From the NCBI GenBank assembly GCA_001939145.1, contig LSRX01000305.1:444182-508181 (forward strand): 64,000 bases of DNA, given 5' to 3'. The stretch comes from Symbiodinium microadriaticum (lineage: Eukaryota > Sar > Dinophyceae > Suessiales > Symbiodiniaceae). Under the pieces are notes generated by a model. The model was not told the DNA's origin. It did not search any database and saw nothing but the letters and a program-made list of their open reading frames with translations. The position numbers and the translations under genes were made by a program. This document shows, piece by piece, positions 51,924 to 61,932 of the stretch (position 1 is the first letter of the stretch; each line of letters begins with the position of its first letter).

Positions 51924-52233
51924 TTTTGGTTCATAGGGATGCTGGTCAAGTCGGACAGAGTGTTTCGAGGATCACAGCGGACTTTTTGAAATGAATCTGG
52001 CAGCTCGAAATGCCTATGTTGAGCTCCAGAGGGTTTAGGGTTTAGGGTGTGGGGTTTAGGGTCTAGGGTTGAGGGTTCGGGGTTTTCGTGAACCTCAAAA
52101 TTGGAACATGGGTTAAGGATGATTAGTGCTGGGATCCCCTAGACTTGACTTTTAGGACACGAGGATGCTGATGTTCCGACGGTCTGGCTTCGACTTTCGT
52201 GGTTAGGCCTTGTGGTTTGTTGCTTGGGGTTTA
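51924..52233. other. No gene seen; TTTAGGG patch
   Basis: G-rich island at 52030-52085; remainder unique. Confidence 0.55.
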
Positions 52234-52352
52234 CCCAGACCCCCGGAAGGATCTAGAACATAGAACACCTACTTTTGGACCCTATACTACTAAAGGCTCT
52301 TTACAGGAACCCCGATTGAGGGATCTACTTTTGGATCTTCCCAGGGTCTGGG
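52234..52352. mobile_element. Foldback element, family L, TA-flanked
   Basis: CCCAGACCCCCGGAAGGATC pairs with GGATCTTCCCAGGGTCTGGG; TA at 52232-52233 and 52353-52354. CTACTTTTGGACC and CTACTTTTGGATC are direct inner repeats. Confidence 0.9.
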
Positions 52353-52354
52353 TA

Positions 52355-52807
52355 GGGGTTTAGGGTTTGCAGTCTAAGGTCTGTAGGGCTTCGGCTTCGG
52401 GGGCTTCGGCTTTCGGTTAGGGTTTAGGCCCGACTTCCTTCATGGGCTTCTTCCTCTGGGCAGCTAGTAGCTTGAGACATCCTTGCAAGCATTTCGAAAA
52501 ATTATAGAAGCCTTATAACTTTAACTATACTATGTAGGCGCCCACAACCTTAGTCTATTTATCAAGGCCCCTGGAGTAGGTCGCGTGGGCGTTTGCCATA
52601 CTTTCTAGGCGCTTGAAACCCTCTTTCAAAACACACGAGCTAGCGTTTGTAGGAAGGATCTTGGTATGCCAAGGAGGAACAATCCAAAATCCTAAGCCGC
52701 AAAGTAAACCTTAAACCGAATCCTCGGCCCCAAGCCGAAGCCCTACAAGCACCTCTATGAAGTAAATTTGCTATGCTGTAAACCTACCATCCCCACACGC
52801 ACCCATA
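52355..52807. other. No gene seen
   Basis: GGGCTTCGGCTTCGG repeat at 52386-52412; remainder unique. Confidence 0.5.
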
Positions 52808-52922
52808 CCGGTAGTTCTCTACTTTAGGGTCCCTGTTTAGGTTCCCCCCCACCTCCAAAAAAAAATACGGTACCCTTATAAAGAAGGACCGTTAAAGAGA
52901 CCCTGATTTAGAGAACTACCCG
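52808..52922. mobile_element. Foldback element, family B, TA-flanked, longest copy
   Basis: CCGGTAGTTCTCTACTTTAG to TGATTTAGAGAACTACCCG; TA at 52806-52807 and 52923-52924. The loop has C7 and A9 homopolymers. Confidence 0.92.
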
Positions 52923-52957
52923 TACACCCAACAAGCCCTAAGCGCCCACCCACTTTC

Positions 52958-53216
52958 CTCAAACCCTAAATCCTCAACCCCCCACACTCAACCCTAAATC
53001 CTAGACCCTAAAGCCCCAAAACCCGAAACCCTGAACCCTAAACCCCCAAAGCCCCAAAACCCTAAACCCTAAGCCCTAAAGCCTAAAACCCCAAAACCCT
53101 AAACAATAAACCCTACAACCCTAAACCCTAAAGCCCTAAACCCTAAAACCCTCAACCCCAAAAGCCCCAAAACCCTAAACCCTAAAACCCTAAACCCGAA
53201 GCCCTAGACCTTATGC
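52958..53216. repeat. CCCTAAA array, ~260 bp
   Basis: More than 30 variants (CCCTAAA, CCCCAAA, CCCTAAAA, GCCCTAAA). C-rich strand on plus. Confidence 0.94.
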
Positions 53217-53314
53217 CCAAGGAGAGCCAGCCCTTCTTTCGACGTGGGATCAACCTTCCGGCCCCCGTGGCTCCGGAGGCAAAGCATCTCGGAATGCACG
53301 GTTTGGGGAGTTTG

Positions 53315-53432
53315 GGGGTTTAGGATTTTGGGCTTTGGGGTTTAGATTTTGGGCTTTGGGGTTTAGATTTTGGGCTTTGGGGTTTAGGTTTTGGGCTTGG
53401 GGGTTTAGGGGTTTATGGTTTAGGGCTACGGG
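53315..53432. repeat. G-rich array with 21-bp unit
   Basis: ATTTTGGGCTTTGGGGTTTAG starts at 53325, 53346 and 53367: three heptamer variants amplified as one block. Opposite orientation to the array ending at 53216. Confidence 0.93.
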
Positions 53433-53605
53433 CTTTCCATCCAAGAAGACGTTGATATCTAGGGTAAACTAGCCACGAAGTGAAGTTCAGAAGAACCAGC
53501 TGTCCTTGAGATGAGCTCCGCGATCCACATGCACAACTTCGAGGATTCTGACGGTGATAATGTTGGCTCTGGCTGACTCAGGACCACCAACAAGCTGATG
53601 AGATA

Positions 53606-53705
53606 CGGTTGATGATATAAATCGTGCATTACCCATACTAAGAGTATGCCATAGTTCCCGTAGTTTTGGGTCCTCAAGGTAATGCAGGGTTTATATCATC
53701 AACCG
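53606..53705. mobile_element. Foldback element, family A, TA-flanked
   Basis: CGGTTGATGATATAAATCG to ATATCATCAACCG; TA at 53604-53605 and 53706-53707. Cleanest termini of the family. Confidence 0.95.
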
Positions 53706-53707
53706 TA

Positions 53708-54149
53708 CGCAGTGAGCGTCCAGTGGCTCAAGCTGTTTCTGACCTTCACGGGCGCGTTTTTAGGGGTTCGAGTGCTGTGACAGGGAGGAGAATGGGAGAG
53801 GACAAAGATGCAGACAAGTCGTGGTGGCAGATTCATCACAGGCGGTTGTGAACATCGATTTGGCTTAGGGATCTTTAGTATGCACTGAGGGCCCAAGTAA
53901 CCAACTGGTATGCTGATCACTGTACTGGACAGTATTTCAGGCCCGCCAAAACATCATTAGAAAATCACTGTGACCTGGACCTATGGTGTCAAGGCTAAAC
54001 CATACACGGGTTGTCCAGGGATTGCTTTAAAACCGAGGCAGTCCCCGCCGACGCCTTCCGCATCCAGCACGACGGAGCCGGTAAGCACAGCTCCCGAGGG
54101 ACGCATGGCGGGAATGTTTTTATTGCACGGGTTTCGAAGCCAGTGGCTC
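53708..54149. other. No gene recognised
   Basis: Unique DNA. Frames 53666-53851 (begins inside the A element) and 53970-54164 (plus) lack motifs. Confidence 0.45.
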
Positions 54150-54210
54150 AACCCTAAACCCTAAATCCTAAAATCTAAACCCTAAACCCTAAACTCCTAA
54201 ACCCTATCCT
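54150..54210. repeat. CCCTAAA island
   Basis: About seven variants including CCTAAAATCTAAA. Confidence 0.9.
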
Positions 54211-54892
54211 TAACCTAGGGTTTAATCTGGTTACAGCAGCTCTGTGCTGCAATTAGAAGTTTAGAATCCTTGGAAGCATTTGGCCGAGGATAACTCCAGC
54301 ACCACAACGGCATCCAGATGCCGATTCCACAAGCTGCTAACCCAAGCTTCTAAATCTGAGTAATTGTTTCCCCTGGCGGATTCCGGTAAACTGACCGAGG
54401 GTTTAGGTTTTATAGAAAGAGTTTAAGGTGTAGAGGGTTCCGCCTAGCAAACAGTTCATGTTTACCTCCCGTGGAGCTTTCCAAGCCATGACATTCCGAA
54501 CATTGATCCCTTAAACTGGGTTGAGCTGTAGCACCCTTTTGCCCCCTTTTGAGGGTTCCATTATTAAAACCAACCAGGAGTTACATACTGGGGAACCTAG
54601 TAAAAGATCAATGGCCCCCCCAAACCACGAAAGGCTCAAACCCTAGAACAAAAAAGAAGAGGGACAAAGACGACATGAGCTGCTTTTGTCGGCGTTCCTC
54701 CGTAAACCCCGAAACCCCCAAAACCCTAAACCCCTAGACTCTAAACCCCTGAACCCTCAACCCAAAACCCCTTAAATCGCGCACAACCAAAAACCCCTTA
54801 AATCGCGCTGAGTTAAACGCTGGACCTTTCGAAGCCCAGGTGTGGCTTTGGCCTGGAGGGCCCGCATCGAAGCTGCCTGGCCGAAGGCTCGT
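54211..54892. other. No gene seen; small direct repeat
   Basis: C-rich words at 54700-54765, then AACCCCTTAAATCGCGC occurs twice (54766-54782 and 54791-54807). Remainder unique. Confidence 0.55.
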
Positions 54893-55140
54893 GTATTTTA
54901 GGGGGTTTGGGCTTTAGGGTTTTAGGGTTTTAGGGTTAGGGTTTCAGGGGTTAGTGTTCTAGGGTTTAGGATTGTTGGTTTTAGGGTTTAGGTTTTAGGG
55001 TTTCTAGGGTTTTGGGTTTGAGGGTTTAGGATTTAGGGTTTTAGGGTTTTAGGGGTTTGGGTTTGAGGATTTTGGGGCTTTAGGGTTTACGTAGGGTTTA
55101 GGGTTTATGGGTGTAGGGTTTTTGGTGTGGGGGGGGGGGG
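54893..55140. repeat. TTTAGGG array ending in a G run
   Basis: More than 25 heptamer to octamer variants (TTTTAGGG frequent), then GTGTGG and G9 near 55130. Confidence 0.93.
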
Positions 55141-56387
55141 AATTGTTTAAGGAAGCCATAGGATTGCGGGTTTAAGGTATATAGGGTTCAGGGACGAAGG
55201 TCTATTTCAAGGTACAGGCCCGGGTTACATAGGGGATACAGGCCTTTGGTTTACTTAGGGTTTCGGGAGTGCGGCATTCCATGACGCCTGGGGTGTTTGA
55301 GGCTTTTGAAAGGGTTCTCTGGTCCGGCACGTATGAAGGGCTCTCAGGCTTAGGGTTTTGAATTCGGGGTTTGAAGTGTGAACAACTTGTAGTGCTACTG
55401 TCTTAAGCCCTAGGATAAGCTGTATCGCTTGAAGCATCATCAGTTCAACACAGAAGCGTAAGAGTTATGCAGACCGAAGCTCTAAGATCTGTTCCCTAAA
55501 CTCAAACTCCAAACCCTAAACCTTCAACCCAACCGACATCTTTCATCGCTTCACCGTAAACTCTGATCTCAGCCTCGCCGGTGGCAGGCCGTGCGGGAAG
55601 TTCTTGGCCCAAGCTTCTCGCCAGAGGACGCCCTAAACCCTAATAACTGCTTTAAGGGCTTGAACAACTGCCAATATTACTGCCTAAGGTCCCTCGTTAC
55701 AGCTATGGTAGAACAAACCTCCGAACTCCAAAATGTAGTGACTGAAGCCCCTACACCAGACGGCTCCGTTTGCGTTTTGGGGCTTTTGTGGGGCAGCATT
55801 CGGAGTCGGCCACATGGCGATGGTAGCACCGAAGCCGGATCGAAAAGCTCGAAGACAACTCCTGATGAGAATCCCAGCAGGGATGGCAGCCCTGAAACCC
55901 CAAACGCACCACACCCCGACTCTCGGGTAGATGGTTCATGCCATCGGGGTTTCGGGGTTTGGGGTTCAGCCCCTCTGGGGTTTGGTACGGTGGCATTGCT
56001 TCTGGGGATTGGGTTTGGCGGTTTAGGGATTAGGGTTTAGAAGGTTTTAGGGGAAAGTTTCGACCTTGGGTTTTGGGTAGTCACGGTTTCGCTGTGCAAG
56101 GTTTGCATGGGCTTCGGGACAAAGCTGCACGGGTTTTAGGACACAGGTTGGGGGTTGTGCAGATCACTCAAGGCTTGGGTTTATAAAGTTTTTGGTTTAG
56201 GGGTTAGGGGGTTAAGGAATTCAGGGATTAAGCAGTTCATGCCACACTGAGAGGAGCTTTTGGCACGATCTGTCGTGACGGACGGGGCCGGCTTGGCGCA
56301 CGCAGCGCCGTGGTTCAATGGATCATGCCGGGCCTTGGCCCATTCCCGAAGGTGCAGCGTGCAGCTGTGCCTTCATACTCGAAATCA
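55141..56387. other. No gene recognised
   Basis: 1.2 kb of mostly unique DNA. The largest frame is 149 codons plus (55591-56040; EQTSELQNVVTEAPTPDGSV in the middle), overlapped by two minus frames; it starts and ends in telomere-like patches, so coding is doubtful. Confidence 0.4.
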
Positions 56388-56435
56388 TATATATATATAT
56401 ACACATATACATATACATATACTTATATTTATAAT
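56388..56435. repeat. (AT)n(ACATAT)n microsatellite
   Basis: AT alternation followed by ACATAT units. Confidence 0.95.
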
Positions 56436-56591
56436 ATGGCTTTGGTGGTCTATTCTACTGTACCTGCAGCAGGGAATCTTGAGGGAATGTTACTTCTTAT
56501 TCCGACCCAAAGGCAGGTTCGGGGGGCTCTAGACCATACCCAGCAAAGTACGTACAATCCTTAAAGGAACCCTTGAAGGCCCCCTAAATGG

Positions 56592-56614
56592 ACCCCCCCC
56601 CAAAAAAAAAAAGA

Positions 56615-56645
<31 letters not shown>

Positions 56646-56646
56646 C
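56592..56646. repeat. C9-A11 and (CA)n microsatellite
   Basis: Homopolymers followed by two CA blocks separated by CAAA. Confidence 0.95.
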
Positions 56647-58089
56647 AGAACCCAAAGAACTTCAGAGCCCAGGAAAAGCACGAGGTCCAGAACCAAGCCT
56701 TGGCGGAGCTCATGGTACAGGCTGATTCCGGAACCCTGTAAACCCTAGATGAGAGCTCAAGGTCTGTGGTTTAGGGTTCAGGGTTTTGGGTTTTGGGATG
56801 CTTCTGGGTTCAGGGTTTGGGGTTTAGGGTTTATGGTTGGGGGTTTAGAGTTTCTTGAGGAAGGGTTCCTACAAGGGATCTTTAAGGGTTCTATCGGGTT
56901 GTAGGTGGGGCTTTGAATCGAATGCTGACATTCAGGGCTTAGGGTTTAGGGCTTAGGGTTAAAGAGATTTGAGGGTTTAGGGTTTAGGTCTTGAGGGTAT
57001 AAGGAGATTTGGGAGTTTAGGGTTCTGCAGAGTTTAATGCAGCTAGGGCTCCGAATACGCAATACTAGAGTTCCTGAGAGTATCGTTTTCATGGCACTAT
57101 AATTTACCACCCAACCCTTTTCTTCTAGTTGAGGCCCCCATGACCAGCGTTCTCCAAGCGGTTTGGGGCTTTCTTACAGACCGCCGAACCTTTTGAAGCT
57201 GCCGCCCTCTGACACCACAGCCCTAAAGCCTTGGGCCTTAAGCCTTGTGCACAAGTCCCAAAACCCTCAGCTCCAAACCGTAATGCCCCAGCACCCTGAA
57301 CGCTGAACGCCTAAACCTTCTCGACGTCTAAACCCGAGCACGAAAACCTCCCTTACACCTTAAACTGTTAAGCCCATACTACACTAATGCGGTACCCTCA
57401 TGGCGATATGCAGTCCCTGATATTACCCCGTCTTGTCTCTGGGTCTAGGCGGGGCTTCTGAGCAAGGCCACTGCACGCGAGGAGGCAAGGCCAGGGATTA
57501 GGGGGATTTCTGGTTGTGTTTTTTTAGAGCTGGGGTATTGAACTTATAGGGTATTATAGGGCTTGCTGGTTTTGGGTTTCTTGGGGGGGTTAAGCTTATG
57601 GTTTTGATCTGCTGGCCATCACGGAGACACCCGCGGAAACACTATGTTAAGTGTCGGGTGGAACTTCGGGGGCTCAAGGCTCTAAGGCTAAATGTTTGGG
57701 ATGTAAGGTTCGGGTAGCATTGGGTGCAAGGTTCTATGACTGCAGAGGACACGTCAGCCCAGTCTTGTCCAATCCCGGCATGATCTGCCTCCTTCATGGT
57801 TTAGGGTGCAGGGTGCAGGAGTTTGGGGAACCGAGTGACCTCAACATGAAATGCAAGTGGTCAGTTCAAAAGATGCGAGTCTTGATGCTCAGAACGTCAT
57901 CGAACGCTAACCCATGCTTCCCTTTGAGCATAAATGCGGTCTACACTATACCAACCGCGACACATTCTTAAGACTAGTGGCTGTCCAACATGCATGTCCA
58001 AGGACGGACCTCTTGCGTTGATCTGATGGTACCGGATCTTGCAGATCCACAGCAGATTTGCTATAGAGGTCGAAAGCAATGACAAACAT
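56647..58089. other. No gene recognised
   Basis: G-rich islands at 56766-56850 and 56935-57025. A 106-codon plus frame (57651-57971; CLGCKVRVALGARFYDCRGH) is mildly protein-like but contains a GGTTTAGGG patch and is unrecognised. Confidence 0.4.
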
Positions 58090-58175
58090 TATTCCTAGAC
58101 GTCCTTATTACAGATATACTATAATGTACCCCAAACCCTATTTTTATGAATTAAGGTCCCTATATTGGGCGCATG
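58090..58175. mobile_element. Possible diverged J repeat, reverse orientation
   Basis: CCTTATTACAGATATACTAT and AAGGTCCCTATATTGGG resemble the reverse complement of J, weakly. Confidence 0.35.
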
Positions 58176-58246
58176 ATCGCCAGCCCGAAGAAGCTAAAAC
58201 CAGCGAAATTGAAACCCTGGCCCTGATCAAGCCAGGGCTTGGGGTT

Positions 58247-58311
58247 TAGTAGGGTTTAGGGTTTAGGGTTAGGGTTTAGGGTTTGGGGTTCAGGGTTTGG
58301 GGTCTAGGAGT
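58247..58311. repeat. TTTAGGG island
   Basis: About eight heptamers, plus-strand G-rich. Confidence 0.93.
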
Positions 58312-58324
58312 CCGGAGAACCGTA

Positions 58325-58409
58325 TGTGAAGTTCTCTCACTGAGGGTCCCCTTTGGGGGTCGGCACCCTGTTCAGAGAACCCTAAGAGGGGCCGTTTAGA
58401 GAACTACCC
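58325..58409. mobile_element. Foldback element, family B, TA-flanked
   Basis: TGTGAAGTTCTCTCACTGAG to GTTTAGAGAACTACCC; TA at 58323-58324 and 58410-58411. The left tip has diverged from GGGTAGTTC. Confidence 0.87.
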
Positions 58410-58635
58410 TACAGGAAAGGTCTTGCACTTGGACCGTCTGCAAAATCCGATTTGGGGTGTCGTAGTGATCCTGCCTGGCACTCCGCAAGGTGGTCCTTGT
58501 GGAGTACGGCTCGGGCAAGGGCGGTTTGGCAGCTGCCGCGCTTGAGCAGCTTGTCTTGAGCAACACATAGAGACAGCAAAAATGTCGGCAATCATATCGA
58601 CCGTCTTCGCAAATGGGAGTAATGGCTTTGACCAT
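58396..58635 (-). CDS. Possible coding frame ending inside a B element
   Basis: A minus ATG frame of 79 codons starting MVKAITPICEDGRYDCRHFC, then a Ser/Ala/Pro-rich stretch. Its stop codon (TAA) and last four codons lie in the terminal inverted repeat of the B element (GTAGTTCTCTAA). If the frame is real, the insertion truncated it. No family recognised; two other minus phases are also open here. Confidence 0.17.
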   Translation of the reverse strand: MVKAITPICEDGRYDCRHFCCLYVLLKTSCSSAAAAKPPLPEPYSTRTTLRSARQDHYDTPNRILQTVQVQDLSCRVVL

Positions 58636-59407
58636 ACCAGAGTAACGTATGCCCTTGCAGTTGGGATGGTCGTTGCGCCATGTAGATCAGTTGAACCCTA
58701 AACACTAAACTCTGAGCCTAGAATCTCACAGCTCTAACCAACTCGGTTCAGGGTTGAGGCTCTACCCGACTAGTGCCCGGAATCCTAAACCTATAGGGCT
58801 TAGGGTTTAGGGTTTAGTGCTTAGGTGTAATCCCTAGACTTCCTTTCCTACACCATCTTAAAACCCTAAAGCTCTGCTCCCTAAACCTTGTATAGCTTTA
58901 ACCTCCGAAATCTTGCACGGGGTTCCCAAACCGAGACTTCTGTCGCATGGGGTGCCCTGATGCCTGGATCCCCCAAACATCCCAATGCCCACGCAATGAA
59001 GTCGTAAGCTGCACCTTAACCCCAACAAGCCTATATACCGGGGAACCCTAGAAAGGTCAGGTTTTTGTTTTTGGCGTTGAGGCACGTCCTTAATTCCAAA
59101 AGTTAGGCCCTGACAGCACACTCAACAAGTCGAAGCCCAGAACTCCACCACCACAACCTGCAACCTTAACACCAAGAAACCCACGTCCCAAACCCTGATT
59201 CCCAAACCCCTAAACCCCAAACCCTTATCCCCCAAACTCCAAACTGTAAATCTCAAACCCCTAAACCCTAAACCCCAACTCCCAATCCCCAAACCCTATC
59301 CCTAAATCGTCAACCTGCTACATTTCCTCTGAGGCTTCTTTCTCCCGACCATGCCCGGAAGCTCCCGAACCTTGTCAGGGTTGTAAAGGGTTTAGGGTTT
59401 AGGGGTA
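58636..59407. other. No gene seen; islands
   Basis: TTTAGGG at 58800-58820; CCCTAAA/CCCCAAA array at 59185-59300; TTTAGGG at 59389-59402. The 87-codon minus frame (58858-59121) is unrecognised. Confidence 0.5.
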
Positions 59408-59510
59408 AGTGAGTAGTTTTCTAAATTAGGGTCCTTTTAGGGCCCTTATGATAAGGGTGCCGTACTGTATTGGGGACCTAAAGCGGGACCCTATTGTGGG
59501 GAACTGCCCA
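59408..59510. mobile_element. Foldback element, family B
   Basis: Left arm GTGAGTAGTTTTCTAAATTA, right arm GGGACCCTATTGTGGGGAAC. Its right half is repeated after the N at 59597. Confidence 0.82.
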
Positions 59511-59596
59511 AGTCCTAAAACCGTTCATTACGGTTTTGGTTCAGCGGAGGTTTAGATTTTGAGAGTTTAGGGTTTCCAGAGAGCCCAATACCCCTC
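59460..59596. repeat. 137-bp duplication, copy 1
   Basis: It includes the right half of the B element, a hairpin (AAAACCGT-TCATT-ACGGTTTT) and the first 21 bp of a G element (59576-59596) cut at the N. Confidence 0.93.
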
Positions 59597-59597
59597 N

Positions 59598-59734
59598 CCG
59601 TACTGTATTGGGGACCTAAAGCGGGACCCTATTGTGGGGAACTGCCCAAGTCCTAAAACCGTTCATTACGGTTTTGGTTCAGCGGAGGTTTAATTAAATC
59701 AATGATAGGGTTTCCAGAGAGCCCAATACCCCTC
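59598..59734. repeat. 137-bp duplication, copy 2
   Basis: Identical to copy 1 except for a block of ~14 substitutions near 59691-59707 with no length change. It continues into the complete G element, which suggests copy 2 is the true genomic continuation. Confidence 0.93.
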
Positions 59735-59828
59735 AGTTAGTTAGGAATATACAAAAAAAATAGTAAGGCCCCTATAATCTGTAAAATTCAAGGTACATTC
59801 CTTATTAAAGGGGTGTTGGGCTCTCTGG
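59714..59828. mobile_element. Foldback element, family G
   Basis: CCAGAGAGCCCAATACCCCT to GGGTGTTGGGCTCTCTGG, arms pairing over ~40 bp. Confidence 0.92.
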
Positions 59829-60091
59829 GTTTAGGATGTAGGCCCCAACGTGGATTGTAATGAGCTCCAAATCCCAAGTCCTGGAAACCAGAACGTTCCC
59901 TAAAACCCCTAAACCCTAATCCCTAAACCATAAACCCCTAAACCCTAAACCCTGAAGTTGATCGCTGCACGAGGTGCTGCCCCGGGGTGCGTTGTGTCCT
60001 GGTGGAGCGAGAGCCCCGCAGGTCCGTGTTGGTGTTTCAGTGGTTCTGAGTAGCTGAGTAGGTAACGTTTAACCTTTTTGGGCTTATATAA
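59829..60091. other. Unique DNA with CCCTAAA island
   Basis: CCCTAAA units at 59902-59957. No gene seen. Confidence 0.55.
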
Positions 60092-60178
60092 TACCGAAAG
60101 TAACTGAGTACCCTAAATAGTAGGATCCTTATTACAAGGACCCCAAAGTAAGGCCCCCCCATATTTTTGGGAACTCCG
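60092..60178. mobile_element. Foldback element, family K
   Basis: CCGAAAGTAACTGAGTACCC, core TAAATAGTAGGATCCTTATT and end ATTTTTGGGAACTCC align with 5682-5795. Confidence 0.72.
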
Positions 60179-60426
60179 ATTTGAGGGTGTGGATTTGAGG
60201 GCCTTGGGTCTTCTGGTAGTTGCCATTCCCTGGCAAGCAGTAAAGCCCTCAGCCTTAAACTCTCCAAGGTCAGAGGGTTCGGACACGGAATTGCGGCCTA
60301 GCCCCTGCAGGAGATGTGCTCCAGCACCTTCTGCTTTGTAGTTGCAAGTCCCTAAACCCTAAGCCCGAAACCAGTTACACGTAGTGGCCTCATCATTCGA
60401 GTCCCGAAGCATCCCTCACGAATGGC
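60179..60426. other. No gene seen
   Basis: Unique DNA; short CCCTAAGCCCGAAACC patch at 60355. Confidence 0.5.
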
Positions 60427-60437
60427 TTTGGCTCAAG
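60427..60437 (+). other. Spliced-leader-like string
   Basis: TTTGGCTCAAG equals the 3' 11 bases of the known dinoflagellate spliced leader. Could be chance; see the second string at 60481. Confidence 0.25.
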
Positions 60438-60480
60438 CCTGCTCTGGTACACGTTCTATACTATCCTTGATACCACTGAA

Positions 60481-60502
60481 CCGTCACCAACTATGGCTCA
60501 AG
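60481..60502 (+). other. Possible diverged spliced-leader relic
   Basis: CCGT, CCA and GGCTCAAG occur in the order and spacing of the dinoflagellate spliced leader (22 nt), with two substitutions after CCGT and a changed middle. Its right end lies 17 bp before the ATG at 60520. Confidence 0.28.
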
Positions 60503-60519
60503 TCTTCAGAAGACTTCTG

Positions 60520-60639
60520 ATGGCCGCAGCCTCAGCGGTTGACTTGGGGCGGTCGAAAAGTATGCAGGTATCAGGGGATTCTACTTGCATTTTCAAGCTT
60601 TGCAGGAATCCTGTTAAGGAATCTGGGCAGCAACAATGA
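60520..60639 (+). CDS. Short ORF after the spliced-leader-like string
   Basis: 39 codons beginning MAAASAVDLGRSKSMQVSGD with a G at +4 (ATGGCC), ending TGA. Too short for recognition. Interest comes only from its position 17 bp after the spliced-leader-like string, which would fit a mature mRNA copied back into the genome. Confidence 0.2.
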   Translation: MAAASAVDLGRSKSMQVSGDSTCIFKLCRNPVKESGQQQ

Positions 60640-60702
60640 ACACCGCCAAAAGCATTGTTGTGAATTGGTCACAGCACGCGCTGCTTCTTTTTCTACCACT
60701 AC

Positions 60703-60760
60703 TACTGCAGCTGCTACTACTGCTACTGCTACTACTACTACTATGACGACGACGACGACG

Positions 60761-60797
<37 letters not shown>

Positions 60798-60836
60798 GTA
60801 CTACAACTACAACTACTACTACCACTACTACTGCTG
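60703..60836. repeat. ACT/ACG trinucleotide microsatellite
   Basis: (CTA)n with (CGA)n and (ACA)n blocks. Poly-Thr, poly-Val and poly-Ser frames over it are artefacts. Confidence 0.97.
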
Positions 60837-61031
60837 CGACTGCCCATGACAGACCGATGCTAGAACTCCCAAATCCGATCTTCCCAATATCACCGGGAGG
60901 GTGAGGAAAAAGCTACACTGGCCAAGCACGGAATCCCCTAACTTCCAGGCCGCGAGACCGACGTTGCATCCGGACGCCAGCTAAGAATCACTCAATGGGC
61001 TTGGGGTTTTGGGAAGAAGGTGCTGCTGATG

Positions 61032-61535
61032 CTATCGACGACCTCTCTGTCCATGGCGGAGTGGGCTGCTTTGCTCAAGAACGTTTCTTTGAGGCCTTTT
61101 CAGTGGCAGTTTTGTCTGGAGTGCTAGACAACAGTAGCGACGACGAATAGGGTTTTGGGTTAAGGGTTTAGGGTCATGATGTTTACATTGACACTTGCAA
61201 TGCTGCAGCATTTGTCGTCGTTCTTCTTCCACCACTGCCTGGACTGCGCCTGCCGGCCGTGCTTGTCCGCCTGTGCCGCCTAGTACTCGTGCGTCACCAG
61301 AGCAACACTGCATCTGTTTTGTTTTTGCGATCGTCGTCGTTGTTGATCTTGTGGGAACTCTTGCTGTTCGTCTTGACAATGTCATTACTTCTGGTGTAGC
61401 TTGTTGTGACCGTTTTGTCCTCGAGCACTGTTCTGCTTCCGCATGCCTTCTTGTATTTTCTAGCCTGACTAGGACTCTGATATCACGGTGTTTAGTGTTG
61501 CGGCTCGAGTGCTTGTGCGCAGACCTCTGTGGCAT
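61032..61535 (-). CDS. Possible coding frame, unrecognised
   Basis: The longest non-repetitive minus frame (167 codons, from ATG). It is Arg/Thr/Gln-rich and hydrophilic, with VQAVVEEERRQMLQHCKCQC late in the frame and a telomere-derived TQNP patch. A 132-codon Cys/Leu/Val-rich plus frame covers much of the same DNA. Composition of the minus frame is compatible with an exposed low-complexity protein, but the length is within chance expectation. Confidence 0.2.
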   Translation of the reverse strand: MPQRSAHKHSSRNTKHRDIRVLVRLENTRRHAEAEQCSRTKRSQQATPEVMTLSRRTARVPTRSTTTTIAKTKQMQCCSGDARVLGGTGGQARPAGAVQAVVEEERRQMLQHCKCQCKHHDPKPLTQNPIRRRYCCLALQTKLPLKRPQRNVLEQSSPLRHGQRGRR

Positions 61536-61638
61536 CAGAACCCTCCGGGTTTGGGGCTGGATACTGCCGATGATAAAGGTCAGGGGCTATTGATACAGAA
61601 GACTACCCTAAGGGTCCACGTCCCATAACGAGGAGTAC

Positions 61639-61884
61639 TTGGACCTCTACAACTCTGGTGTAGCCCCGCAGCTTACGGTAAGACAGTATGCCAGGATGTT
61701 GCTCACCCAGACGATGACCAAGCCCTTAAACACCGTAGAACTTAGAGGGAGGAGCGGCCCAGACAAGGATGACGAGTCACCATGTTCTGGCCAAACCTGC
61801 GATGAGACAGACACGGATGAGGAGGTGCTCTTTCAGATGAGCGTGCCTCAGATGCAGCATCAGATCTGCAGTCTCCTTCGCTGA
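61639..61884 (+). CDS. Possible terminal exon with acidic stretch
   Basis: 81-codon open frame ending TGA. There is no ATG at its left end; the first is at about 61696. The last third reads DKDDESPCSGQTCDETDTDE followed by EVLFQMSVPQMQHQ, a plausible acidic loop and helix. CACCCAG at about 61711 could be an acceptor. No family recognised. It lies 48 bp before a G element. Confidence 0.23.
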   Translation: MDLYNSGVAPQLTVRQYARMLLTQTMTKPLNTVELRGRSGPDKDDESPCSGQTCDETDTDEEVLFQMSVPQMQHQICSLLR

Positions 61885-61932
61885 AGGCGCAAAGCACATG
61901 CAATCAGAACTACGAAGGGTTTTGGGGATGTT

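Noticed and set aside
53717-53735. AGTGGCTCAAGC as a spliced-leader relic
   Set aside because: Only the last 9 bases match and nothing upstream resembles the leader.
57669-57685. GGGGCTCAAGG as a further spliced-leader relic
   Set aside because: Only GGCTCAAG matches; an 8-mer of this kind is expected about twice by chance on two strands of 64 kb.
60539-60904. Poly-Thr / poly-Val / poly-Ser frames
   Set aside because: ACT/ACG microsatellite. The only part kept is the separate 39-codon frame in another phase at 60520-60639.
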